From the NCBI GenBank assembly GCA_009103225.1, contig RHPI01001616.1:18778-82777 (forward strand): a DNA stretch of 64,000 bases, given 5' to 3'. The notes beneath the pieces are model-generated. The model did not search any database. It was not told where the DNA came from and worked only from the letters and a program-made list of their open reading frames with translations. Position 1 is the first letter of the stretch; each line of letters starts with the position of its first letter. Position numbers and translations under genes: made by a program. Shown in pieces: positions 52,199-63,600 of the stretch. Source of the stretch: Chlorokybus atmophyticus. Taxonomy: Eukaryota > Streptophyta > Chlorokybophyceae > Chlorokybales > Chlorokybaceae.

Positions 52199-52775
52199 CG
52201 CAGTCGACGTTGATTTGGTAAGGGCGCTAGCTTGGCCTGGCCCGGCCTGGCGCCCTCCGGCCTGGCCTGGCGTGGCCTGGGTATGGTACGATCACGGCCT
52301 GGTCCGGCCTCAGTCTGGCATGGCCCTAACGCTCGCAGCAATAATTTTGAAACAGTGAACTAAAACGCCAAAGTGAATCACAGCAACTGGACGTGATTGA
52401 CGGTGAATCAGGGTCATCGACTGTGATTCATACGGAGGGCTAAGCGCGTATCTCCGCATCACGTGCGCACAACAACTTTGCATTTCAGCTGCCTTTAATA
52501 GCCCGCGTAGATATCAGGCAGCTCTCAGCTACATCAACAACACACCGATATGCATACAAGCAGGGATATCAATACCGATAGCGTTTCTCGCCGCGGCGTA
52601 CAACGTGATTCGTCGCTGTGCCTATCCAATTCAAAAGTGCTGAGCTCAGCTTTGGCGGGCAGGACAGATAAGCTTGAAGCGGCGGCGAGGAGGGCGGCGG
52701 CGGCGGCAGGAAGGTTGTTGTTGTCGCAGGCGGCAAGGGTGACATCCGGGAGGGGTTTTGGGTTGCTCAAGCAAA
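52199..52775. promoter_or_regulatory. Shared divergent promoter of the acidic-protein and ascorbate peroxidase genes
   Basis: 577 bp between opposite start codons. Near the acidic-protein side is a GGCCTGG repeat cluster (52232-52325). In the centre (52371-52432) are two TGAATCA and one TGATTCA heptamers plus a TGATTGA variant, resembling bZIP (TGA[C/G]TCA-like) sites. A GGCGGC run (52680-52705) lies just upstream of the peroxidase start. Confidence 0.5.
52232..52325. repeat. GGCCTGGC short repeat cluster
   Basis: Eight or so GGCCTGG/GGCCCGG-type words in about 95 bp, within 130 bp of the acidic protein's start codon. The reverse complement occurs in the nested transposon at 28444-28505. Confidence 0.8.
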
Positions 52776-54687
52776 ATGGCGGGGCCGGTTGTCGACGCGG
52801 CGTACTTGAAGGTGAGCACCGCGCTGTGCCTGGGGCTGTTGTCGAATTTGCCATGCTTAGTAGGGTTCTGGAGGAAAGTGGCGTGGATTCGGGGTGGCGT
52901 GGTGTGCGGGACTGGTGTGAAGCGGTGATGTCTTGGCGAAATCTGTACTGAGTGTGATTATGGATGAGTGTCGTAGCACGCGTGCAGCCGCTGCTACGAC
53001 AGTTCGCTGTTGACGGTGAAAGCATGTTGGGGCTACCCTATGCATGTGGCACAGACATCGCATAGCACACACCTGGTGTTCAATTGTGATTGGATGAGAT
53101 TCGCGCTCGTTCGGATTTGGACACCAGCTATGTCATGCTGCGGTCAACCTACCATGTGCGTTTTTGCTCTTGTCATCATTGTTACACACTTTGTAAGCCT
53201 TCAGCCGACGTCAGTTTACACTTGCCGCAATTGACCAAAGATTCAGTTATGTACCTTATTGTCTTATCACACAGAGCATAGAAAATGCAAGGCGCGATAT
53301 TCGTGCTCTCATCGTCAACAAGCAATGCGCTCCCATTCTCGTGCGGCTCGCTTGGCATGATGCCGGCACTTTTGATGTCCGATCCAAGACGGGCGGACCC
53401 AATGGCTCCATCCGTAACGAAAAGGTACGCCAAATGCATAGCGACAACATCTGACAGTCATGAAGCGCAAACAATCACTGTTGACAATTACAGCCCTGTT
53501 TTACACCAACATATTGCTTGGTACCTGAGACTCTCGTCTATGCACAAAGCAAACTTTCTGTGTACAAGTGTGTTTTGGCTTAACGCAAGCTTGAAGCAAG
53601 CATGTCTGTTGCAGGAGCTCGCGCACGCAGCAAACCGCGGCTTGCACATAGCTGTGCAGCTGCTGGAGCCGATCAAAGCAAAGTATCCCAACTTGACGTA
53701 CGCGGATCTCTATCAGCTCGGGGGTGTAGTTGCAGTTGAGGCCACTGGCGGTCCCACTGTTGATTACGTGCCAGGCCGTAGAGACTCCAAGGTTGATTGT
53801 TGGTACAAAACACTTATTGACAGGATGCAGTGCATGGAGTGTCGTCTAATTTCAGCTCTCTTTGCGGCTTGTCTTGGCAGGTGTCACCACCAGAGGGTCG
53901 ACTTCCAGATGCGAAGAAGGGTCCAATGCACCTTCGGGATGTGTTTGGAACCATGGGCTTGTCCGATAGGGATATCGTTGCACTTTCGGGTGCCCACACT
54001 TTGGTACGTGTGTGCTGTATGGTCATTTACGTGGCATTGCAGGCACGGTAGCTGACTTGAATTGTGGATCGATAGGGCCGAGCGCACAAGGATCGCTCTG
54101 ATTTTGAAGGCCCTTGGACTCCGGAGCCCTTGAAGTTTGACAACTCTTACTTTAAGTGCGTGGGTGTCATTCTTGTCAGCCGGTTTTTGGTATGATGAAC
54201 AGTGCGTGCAGTGTGTTGACTTGTTTCATGGCTGCATTGTTCAACAGGGAACTTCTGAGAGGCAACCGAGCGGATTTGCTCAAGCTGCCATCGGATCTAT
54301 GCTTGCTGGAAGACCCAATTTTCAGGCCGCTTGTGGAGCTTTATGCTGCGGTACCCTGCCAGTCTGTGCTGATTGCATATGTGTGATACTACCCTTGCTA
54401 ATTGAGGATGTTTAATGAGCTTGTCGTGGCAGGATGAGGAGGCCTTCTTTAGGGATTATGCGGCAGCGCACAAGCGCTTATCAGAATTGGGCTGCACTCT
54501 GCCAAAGAACGTCCACACGACGCCAACCGGCACCTCTATGGACGGCTCTATGCTTTCTCTCAACAATCCCGACACGGTGATCCTCGTCCAGGCCGGCTTT
54601 GGCATTGCCGTCGCTGTTGGCGTGGCCGTCCTCGCGTATACGTATGAGACAAGGCGGCGTTTGAAGAGTCTTGTCAAGAAAGCTTGA
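52776..54687 (+). CDS. APX3-like: L-ascorbate peroxidase, tail-anchored peroxisomal type
   Basis: Seven exons: 52776-52811, 53275-53424, 53615-53791, 53881-54003, 54076-54155, 54248-54350 and 54433-54687, 307 residues. It is a class I haem peroxidase that reduces H2O2 with ascorbate. Distal residues are in [16 protein letters not shown] (Arg, Trp and catalytic His) with the supporting GGPNGSIR Asn. Proximal haem His is in [15 protein letters not shown], and the Arg two residues later belongs to the ascorbate site. [21 protein letters not shown] holds the proximal Trp and the cation loop. After the domain a ~35-residue linker leads to a hydrophobic helix ([20 protein letters not shown]) and a basic tail ending [11 protein letters not shown], the layout of plant APX3, inserted in the peroxisome membrane facing the cytosol. 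All catalytic residues look intact. [12 protein letters not shown] matches the plant N-terminus, supporting the start. Confidence 0.95.
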
Positions 54688-55308
54688 CGAGCAAGTGAAA
54701 ACTGGTGAAGTGCTTTGTCGTGTCAAACTTGGTTGTGATGAGACTTGTGCTGTAGCGAGACGACTCGCTGGCTTCGCTGTCTGTATGTAGCCCTTTCCCC
54801 ATTGTATAGAGCCGTGTATGTACCAATAGCTGCGTGTATGAAGCGTGCATTGTGTCCTGTGGATGGGTTTTGCAAGTCTGCATTGCGCATGGTGCTGCCT
54901 GCATGCTTCACTGATCAGCCATAACCAGATTGAATGGTATCGCCAAGGACCATTCTGCTCGTTGTCCTGTTTAACCATCTTGTGCTGAGGTTGTGGTGTG
55001 ATCTTGAGGGCACGGGCATGCGGTGGTGCCACACAGCTGCATGTGTAATACCTCTACTGGCATGACAGTATAATATAAGTATGCATGCATATGGACAGTC
55101 CGTAGGCACATGCCACTGTACAGACCCGATGCATATCATGCAGGGACATGTTGCAAACATGAGCACGCCCTCATGCACAATATGCATGTTGCATGTGCCA
55201 TTGCACCCGTCGATGGCTGGCTGCAGCCTGAACAGTGATGCAACACAAGCCACAAGCACATTAAGATCTGCTTGTGTGTGATATTGTCCTGCTGAATTTA
55301 GGATACAG

Positions 55309-56047
55309 TTCCAGGGTATACTAAGCAGAAGGGCTCCACACCCTGCCAGCAGTATCTCCGAGACTGCCAAGCACGGGGTGGTGACCTCACAATGCATTCG
55401 TTTTGTGAGGCTGTCCACGTACAGGGCACACTTCTTGCAGGATATGGTGACTCTGTTGACAGAGATGTGCCAGGAAGGGTACGATAAGATTGCACTACTC
55501 TCAGTGTTGTGCAGATGGTGTGCGAGGCAACATGGACTGGTGCTTGACGGAACATACAACCATCTATTCCACTTGGTGAAGAGAAGGATGGACACGTAAA
55601 CCACGAGCAACAGGTAAGTACAGGTGAGTGCGAGGTGAGCCTTTGCGGGGAGCAGGATTCCTGCCCGCATTCAAGTCATGGTCCACTCTATGCATGCTGG
55701 TGTGCTGGTGTGCTTGAGTGCTCGAGTGATGGCGTGCTTGTCATGCTGGTGCATAGTTGGCTAGACTGTGACTTAGCTGACTCAGGTATCAATGGCTGCA
55801 CTAACGGCTCTATCGTACTAACTGCATGGCCTGCAGCCATTCCTAAGTGTCGCGCAGGTTGAAGTCAAGCAAGCGCGGCATTCAGACTGCGGGGCCCAGT
55901 CAGTCAACGTCGTCGTCGTCGTCTTCTCCTGCCCAGCCAGCTCCTGACACCTACGCCTCTGCTGCGCAGGTGGTGATCACTATCAACCTTGCCCTGCTCT
56001 GCCCTGCCCTGCTGGTCGCTCTACTGATCAGTCTAGTGTCGTATTAG
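55309..56047 (+). CDS. Small protein with C-terminal membrane segment, 5' exons not located
   Basis: Two exons fit in phase: 55309-55595 and 55858-56047 (stop TAG). The first reads FQGILSRRAPHP...TLLTEMCQEGYDKIALLSVLCRWCARQHGLVLDGTYNHLFHLVKRRM. The second reads TLKSSKRGIQ, a Ser/Pro linker and then a hydrophobic helix VVITINLALLCPALLVALLISLVSY at the very C-terminus, like a tail anchor. The acceptor ACAG at 55308 and the donor GTAAAC at 55596 are acceptable. No start codon could be placed; upstream exons would lie between 54690 and 55300. I do not recognise the family. It is tail to tail with the 160-residue gene (377 bp). Confidence 0.4.
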
Positions 56048-56233
56048 TGTAGCGCTGCTCTGGGCCCCTGTTAAGTGTTTGTCTTCTTGTGTTGTGAGTT
56101 GGCGTGGGCTTGGTGTGTGGCACATTGCATTGCACATTGCATCTTAAGCTTTATATACTTCCAGTTTGCTGTGGCTGGTCAAAGCAATTGTGAACTTGCA
56201 CACAAATATACGTCCCAACAACAATCTTTGCAC

Positions 56234-56290
56234 GCCCCCCACCCCCACCCCCCCCCCCACCCCCCCCCCCCACCCCCGCGCGCGCGCGCG
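56234..56290. repeat. C-rich homopolymer-like run ending in (CG)n
   Basis: CCCCCC runs interrupted by single A residues for about 45 bp, followed by CGCGCGCGCGCG. It lies in the short tail-to-tail interval between the putative membrane protein and the 160-residue gene. Confidence 0.9.
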
Positions 56291-56423
56291 AAACAAATGC
56301 GAAGGCGCTGAATGCGTCTGTACAAGTGCTGAACCAACCATTTGCTCTGTGGTCATGAACACTCAAGTGTAGCGTTCTTTGCTCCTGCAACACCCCCCTG
56401 TCTAGCAGCCTTGCCCTGGGATG

Positions 56424-56756
56424 CTACCCGGGATGCGCCTGCGTGATGCCACCTTGCCTCTGAAAGCCGCCTTGCTGCACACGCGCCTGCATAACAGGTC
56501 GCATGATGCAAGTTGAGTACCAACTGAATAAACGGTCCAACCTTTTCCCACCTTCTGTAGGAAGCGCTCTGAATGTATAAAGCTGTGTTTACTGACCTGT
56601 GCCTGCTGCATCTTCTGCCTCACGTACTCCGGGCCTTTCTCCGCCTCATCACAGATCAACTCCTCTCTGTGTAGCAAACTCACAACAGTCAGAGGCGTTG
56701 AGACTGCAACAGCGCTAGGTATTGATTGATTGACCAAGCCAACCATGCGGACACAT

Positions 56757-56790
<34 letters not shown>

Positions 56791-57939
56791 CATGCGTACG
56801 TGGATGTGTCTCGCGCAAGAGTGCTGCCCCTCACAATGACGATAACAACCATATACTCACAACACTCAACAAAACAACGCAACAAACACTCTAACTTACA
56901 TGGCAACGAACTGCATGAACTTGGTCAGCAGCTCGCGGTCGTCTTTGTAGACTGTCGTGACACGCGCCAGACACGCCAACCCAAACCTCCCATCTGTCAT
57001 GAGAGACACGAATGACCAATGTGTGACCTTTTTGACATCGTGTTTACGTTGGTCAACATATGATTATGTGTCTGTCTTCGAAAACCGCACAGGCTTTCAC
57101 CAAGAACCTTGATGTAGTTGCAGGAGAAGAGCTGCACTCACCAACTCCAATGGATTCAAAGAGCTTGGTTTGAAGCTTGTTGACCTGGTCTTCAACCACC
57201 TGGGAAACACACGCATGCACGCAAGCACGAAGACAGACACACACATTCAACACCTGGCTTGCTGTTTGTTGGACAACCATTGATCACCTCTCATTTCAAC
57301 TAATTCTCAAAGTGACACAAAACAGACATCGAACTTGCAAGGCATTGACTCAACCCAAAGTCTACCAAGCAAGCTAATCCTGTGTCCAAGCCCACCTTGC
57401 CGGTTTTTGCAGCTTCAGCCAGCTTGCTTTTCACCTCTGTTGGTTGCAATTCACAAAAAGGTTGTTAACGCCTTGGTGTTGTGAGTACTGGTCTCCATGA
57501 AATCCACCAGCTTCCAAACAGTTGTGTGTAGTACATTACAACCTTGTATTTATAACAAAGCAGGGGGAGCATGCCACCAGAACTCCAAACGTGTAACGAC
57601 GTGTTGTGAGCGAACGATACAGCCACTCTCTCACCTGGATTGGAGTACAACTTCACGCATGCCTCCATGAACTCCATCAGCTTCTCTCTGACAGACACAC
57701 ATGTGATAAGGTTATAAGCAAGTACAGTCACACATGCTTACACTCTTCACACATAAGAATCGCACACAAATTTAAACCACAAGGCAGTAAGTCGACACGC
57801 TGCACGCCATCACACTTACTCACTTGCTGAGCATGCCATCTCGCTGAAGAGCAGGCGCGTCAGCCTGACCCTCTCCCGCACCTCCACCCAAACCCACCGC
57901 CTGCTGAAGCCAACCAAGCCAAGACGACTCTGCCGCCAT
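56424..57939 (-). CDS. 160-residue conserved-looking helical protein, unknown function
   Basis: Seven exons on the minus strand: 57939-57824, 57687-57635, 57436-57396, 57199-57142, 56993-56900, 56666-56597 and 56474-56424, exactly 161 codons with every phase matching. It opens MAAESSWLGWLQQAVGLGGG, then a predicted helix KEKLMEFMEACVKLYSNP, another VVEDQVNKLQTKLFESIGV, the most conserved-looking stretch DGRFGLACLARVTTVYKDD and RELLTKFMQFVA, then EELICDEAEKGPEYVRQKM and a Gln/Gly tail. No signal peptide or membrane segment. I have a faint impression of plant proteins of unknown function with the same 'G..CL.....VY..D..L...F..FVA.EE..CDEAE' order, but cannot name a family. It is head to head with the DCN1-like gene (384 bp between starts). 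Confidence 0.7.
56757..56790. repeat. (GCAC)n tetranucleotide repeat
   Basis: Eight GCAC units in the intron between exons 56993-56900 and 56666-56597. Confidence 0.95.
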
Positions 57940-58323
57940 CGCCGCCAACAATTACAACGACAACAATAACATCCGCAACAACCAGAACAGCAACTAACAC
58001 TTGGAGCAGAGCAGGCGAGTTGGGTTCTGGGTCTAAACTTAGGGCTCTAATTGAGGTTCGGGACCTTGGGTCCTGAACCCAACCCTAAAGCCGAACCCTA
58101 ACGCAGAAAAAACGGGAAAAAGGGCAATTCAGCTGCTGACACCTCCGCCGCCTCCGCTGACAACAGCGAGCTGGGAGAGGAGGACAAGGAGAAGGAGGAG
58201 GAGGAGGAGTGGGCTTGTGCGTGCCTTCTACCTTTGTCAACCGTGCTTGCTGTGTTTCACCGTTGTGTGGTTTTGGGTGCTGTGTGAGTTCAAAAGTCAG
58301 GCAAGACGGAGGGCCTGGTGAAG
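57940..58323. promoter_or_regulatory. Shared divergent promoter of the 160-residue gene and DCN1-like gene
   Basis: 384 bp between opposite start codons. It contains GGGTCC/GGGACC words (about 58020-58080) and AACCCTAAAGCCGAACCCTAAC at about 58080-58101, two telo-box-like copies. A short acidic open stretch at 58125-58212 (reading ADTSAASADNSELGEEDKEK) lacks a start codon and could be an untranslated or alternative first exon of the DCN1-like gene. Confidence 0.5.
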
Positions 58324-60600
58324 ATGATGCGGCGGTCCTCCAGGAAGGCGCCGGCCACAAGCACCGCCGCCGCCCCCTCAGGTCACACACACCTTACCTC
58401 TGCATGCGTACGCGCATGTGACGGGACACACTGTTTGCTTACCCAACAGAAGTAGTGAGTGAGACAGCTTCTCTGTCTGTGCGCTTGCTATCTATGTGTG
58501 TGCGCAAAGTACAGCTGCTTGTGCTTGGGTCCTTTGTTGCGATGTGATACTAGTGCACATGTGCTGTGTTGGTAGAACTTGCAAGCTTGAAGTGCTGTCT
58601 CCTCAAGCCAGGCATGTATAGTTTGTTGATCCGTGTCTAGCAGGAGGGAGCAGGGCGGCGAAGGAGTTGGAGAAGATCGATGGTGTTTTCGCCAAGTATA
58701 CTGACCCAAACGATCCCGAATCAATTGGGTAAGCAGCAGTAGTAGTAACCTATCAGATCAGCCAAGCAATCCACTAGGTAGAGATTGGGAGGCGTTAGCT
58801 GAAAGCAGTCAGCAGTAAGCACCAAATAGTAAGCACTGAAGCAAGCAGTAAGCACTATTCAGTTGGTGAGCAGTAAGCAACAGCTGTAAGCTCTATGCTG
58901 TACGCAGTTTGCAGTATGCAGAAAGGCGTAAGCAGCAGGAAGTTCGTGTTGTACGCACTGAATGTAAGCCGTCAGGAGTAAGCCGTGTCCAATGCTTACT
59001 TCAGTCAGCAGTAATCAACAGTCATGGCAGTAGTAAGCACTGCGCCAACCATGCAGTAAGAAGCATTGTCATGCCATGGGCTTGCTGTCTCAACTGTTTT
59101 GGGGCCAGCACTGCAGTCTAGAACTACACATCACACAGAGCTTGTGGTGCGTAGTGAGTGATGAGACCTTGACTGAATCTTATGTCCTGCGTGCATGCGT
59201 GTTACCATTGCAGGCCTGATGGGGTGGAGGCGCTGTGCAGCGATCTTGGGGTGTCGCCGGGGGACCTGTCGGTGCTGCTATTTGCATGGTGAGCATACGC
59301 AGCTTTGCATGTTCCGTTCTGTACATGCCAGCTACACTCCTGATATCACATGCAGTCAGCAGTTGCATGTGCGTGATCAGGAGAGTAGATGGCATGCGCA
59401 TGAGTATGATGGTGTCAGAAACAGAGTGCATTCCATGCACACGGTCACGTCTACTGTCAGCATTGTGCCTGCCCTGTGTTAACTCACTGCTTCAACTGTA
59501 CTTTCTTTAACGTATTTTGCGAATCTGTTGCGCATCGATGTCTCCCTTTGATTTGGATTCATTGTGTACGTATGTTTGTGTGTCTCAGGAAATTGGGGGC
59601 AGAGCGCATGGGTTACTTCTCACTGGTACAGTGCAACCTCCCTCCCGTTGATGTTGGCAAGCCTGTTGTGCGGTGTCATTGTGCTCATGTGGTCAATCTC
59701 AGGAAGAGTGGAGGAGAGGTTTGAGGGCCATGCGAGTAGATAGTTTGGACAAGTTGAAAAAGGCGCTCCCGTCCTTAGAAAGCGAGGTGACAAGTTGTTC
59801 CAATTTGTTCTTAACACTATTCTCTTCACAGCCAGTTGCACTTACCCTATTATGCTGCCGCAGGTTCGATACTCCAGCGCATATCAAGACTTCTACACAT
59901 TTGCTTTCCAGTACTGTTTGACAGGTACACTGTGCAAGTCGATTGTGGACATTAGCCTTTTCAGTGACAGCTTTATGGCACTTCAATCTCACCTGTGAGG
60001 GAGAGTTTGTCCACAAAGCAAATGGGCCCAATGCACACGCGCGCCAGCGCTCACACTTACACACATGCACGCATGCGCTCGCACCCAAAAGCAAAAGGAC
60101 CCAAAGCGCGATTGTTTCAATGCACTGTTTTGCTGCAGAGCCGCGACAAAAGACGCTGGATCTGGACACGGCGTCCCAGATGTTGTCGCTGGTCATGAAA
60201 GGCAGGCCGCATCTCGAGGACTTTGTTCAGTTCCTTCACACGCAGTCAGAGTACAAGGCCATGAATCAGGACCAGTGGCTTGGGTTCCTACGGTTGTCTG
60301 ATGAGGTAACCCTTTGTTGTGTTCTCTCTGCAGCTTGATATGTTGTGTGAGTTACTACACTGTGCTATGTTTATATACAGTGGCATATAGCGACTATATA
60401 TATGTAGTTACTACAGTATACCTGAGTGGTTATACTGGAAATACGATTATGGCTGATGAGGTATGACAGTGTGTTGAGGTACCTTTGTTCATGCTGTGCA
60501 GGTGAAGACGGATTTTTCAAACTATGATGAGAACCAAGCATGGCCGTTGTTAATGGACAACTACGTTGACTGGGGAAGGGATCGGCGACAGCGCTCATAG
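58324..60600 (+). CDS. DCN1-like protein (cullin neddylation co-E3, short DCUN1D4/5 type)
   Basis: Eight exons: 58324-58381, 58641-58728, 59214-59288, 59589-59625, 59703-59786, 59864-59924, 60139-60305 and 60502-60600, 222 residues. DCN1 proteins bind the cullin WHB domain and the NEDD8 E2 and speed NEDD8 transfer to cullins. The PONY/cullin-binding domain is clear: VFAKYTDPNDPESIGPDGVEALC, LLFAWKLGAERMGYFSLEEW, MRVDSLDKLKKALPSL, FYTFAFQYCLTEPRQKTLDLDTA and KAMNQDQWLGFLRLSDEVKTD, ending NYDENQAWPLLMDNYVDW. There is no N-terminal UBA domain, so it matches the short DCUN1D3/4/5 class; the N-terminus MMRRSSRKAPATS is basic. The exon 2 start could be 58641 or 58644 (both in phase). Intron 2 is packed with GTAAGC words. 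Confidence 0.92.
58729..59213. repeat. Intron with eleven dispersed AGTAAGCA-type words
   Basis: Intron 2 of the DCN1-like gene holds eleven GTAAG copies, mostly as (C)AGTAAGCA, in 485 bp. The real donor (58729) is the first of them. Confidence 0.85.
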
Positions 60601-63600
60601 CCCGCGCTGTGTAGTTGTGCTTTACTTGTTGTAGGTGCGTAGATTAGGGCCAATTCTTTCTGTACTCTGCACGCGAACTGTCAGCAGCAACAAGCTTTTG
60701 TAAGTGTATGTCGTTGATCAATGTTGGCCATTCATCACACTGTAAAACTGCAATTGGGTTGTATGTATCTTGGGGGGCGGGGGGGGCGGACACGTTGTCT
60801 TAATTTGGGCGGGGGCAAATTACATGTACAAAAGCTGCACCCACCCTCGTATGATACATAAACATGATGTGCATTCGTGACAGCCGCAAGATGTATTTAA
60901 TTGCTCATGTTGCACGGATACGATGTTGCATGTGTCACTTCACATCAACATTTTTTGCTAACATGCGCGTTTGTCTCAATGGATGCAGCTTGTTATGTGT
61001 TAGACTAGTAATGTGACATAACTATTTGACAACAATATGTGTGGTGGCGCCGACATCAAGCATATCATTGTTGCACATTTATACATGTATATTGTATGTC
61101 ATGCGGGTCTTTCATGGTACTCGCATTGTTCGCATACTGTAGACGAAGTCCTCAAAGACCAATATGTTTCATTACAATGCACACCATAAGCGCCTTTTTG
61201 ATAAAGCATTTCTTTATATACACACCTGCATGGGTGCGTGTAGCGCGTGATGATATTCAACGTCGCGCACAGTTTCTGACATGCACGTCAACTGCCACGA
61301 ATAGGCAGAAGGAGTGGCAATAATCATTGCTGATGTGTATGCAATCATTACTATTACAACATCCAGGATGTCGTAATGGATCAAAGAATGTACCATATAA
61401 TAAGTAATTATATATATGATATATATGTGTGAGTTGTATTGTATGCAATATGTATGACCACAATGTTATGGACTATAACTTATGGTGTTATGCTTCATGC
61501 TTACACATACACGTATAGGTATGTCACTGCCATGGTCGTCAATGTTCAACAGTGATGTAGGTCTAACTCTACATCCAGACGTGTTTTTAGGTTGGGTGAG
61601 GCAATTGCTACTGTCGATGCTTTGCATATAGGTTGAATAGTTGCAATCAGAAGTAATTACCAGTACATCGCCGAGGCCGTTGGCCATCTCCTGTAGATCT
61701 TGCGCGGGCCAACCGTCTCGTGCATGCGGCACGCCAACACGCCAATTGCTTCACTACACCTTCACTATGATCAATGAGCTTGAGCTTACCTTTGGTGGAT
61801 GCATGTTACCATACAACCGGAGAGCTCCTGCTTCAACGATGATAATAAGGTCGTCTCTATTGATCAAGCAAAAGGCTGCTTTAACTTGCGCCTGCATCAT
61901 ACTATAATGCAGGCAAGGTATGACCGTGCATGCGTGCATGCGTGCGTGCGTGTGTGTGTGTGTGTGTATGCCTTCCTTGTTGGGTTCCCAAACCACGTGT
62001 CATATGGTATGATATGTGTTGTTTGCTGTCACATAAATAAGCAATACATATAAACTTGCAAGATCGTTGTACACAATGTATCAAACATGTTGAAACACGC
62101 GCCATATGGTGTTTATGACGATATCTTTATAAACACATATGTGTACATATGTATTACACGATAATGTCATGTATTAATTTACACATACAAGCATCGTCAC
62201 AGTTCAGCCCTTTCTGATGCATACGCAATTAACAAAATGGTATAATATTCGCCCGGGACAAATATGTGACCTACAGCATGCGACTTTTCAAGCAGTATGA
62301 GCAGAAACTGAGGGAAAATACTCGAGGCCATTAATTAAATGATGGTTTCATTAAGGAAACAAGACATGTTATTGACATTAATATCCCACTGTTCATCTCA
62401 AGATTTTAAAGTTTGCAAAATACACTTTGATCCCTTATCTCGCACCCCAACTTTGAATGTTTTGGAATAGCCTTTTTGTCTTCATGTGTTTGTCATAGTG
62501 AACATGCAAATGATACCATAATACCATAATATTGCTTTCATTCCTTTTGTCAACACGCACGCATGCGCGGTGCTGGCAAGCTAAAAATTCTCTGCCTTCG
62601 TTTATGCTTGCCCCTTCCCTCCTTAAGCATGCTCCCTTGCCGCACAAAGAGAGCGGCTCTCTAGGTGGTCTGGGCTGGTGCACTTAGCCTAGCATAATGG
62701 CCCCCCACCCATCTTGCTAGCTCGCTTGCCGTTTCATGCCAAATTATGTATCCACACCGTGTAGATGTGACATGTGTGTGGCTCACACACATGTGTGGAG
62801 GCTCGGAGCCAGTGGCTCGGAGCCAGTGGCTCAGAGCCACTGTTAGATGGCTTGATTACCAACCAAGTAGTAGTACTGCAAAGAAAGTGGCTACCAGCCC
62901 TTTGTGGTTGACCATAGCGTCGGGCGATTGTGGGCATGTGTGCATGGTGTGAGCAATTGGTGTGCGTTTTCTACACCATGTGCCATTGTAATGCCATTTA
63001 TGTGGTCTTGTATCTCTGCGAGGCCCGCGCTGTGCTACCGTAGCACAGCTGTGACAGCCATCCGTTGCACCGCTATGTCATAGGCAGTGCACACACACAC
63101 ACACACCGCTAGTGTGCTGACACTGCGTGCGGGAGTGACATAGGTGCTCGTTTTCACATCTAGCATGCCAGTGCAATCAACCTCTTCTATACGCGCGTGC
63201 GCATGCACAAGTAACGACGCATTATTTGTTGTTAACAACTTATTACTGGTGCATACAATGTTTTAAACATTACGCACATATGGGTACGTTGAAGTAGCAA
63301 AGTTACATATGAAGTGCAGTTGTACATGCAAATCATTAGGGTAAAAGCATTATATTGCAAGCAAATGTGGTAAACAAGCAAAGATTAAAGCGGCAGGGGT
63401 AGTACTTGACATTCGCAAATCTTTTCAAATTGAAAAAGTATAGCTTAAGCTCACCATGTGCATAGGCAAGACCGACTGCTAGACCCAACTCAGACCAAAG
63501 CAATGCGTGCATGTGTGCATGCAATTCCTTGCATATCATAGCGAGGTACAGGTGGTAGAGCGAGTAAGGTATGACAAATAACCTGCAAAGAGGAAAGGCG

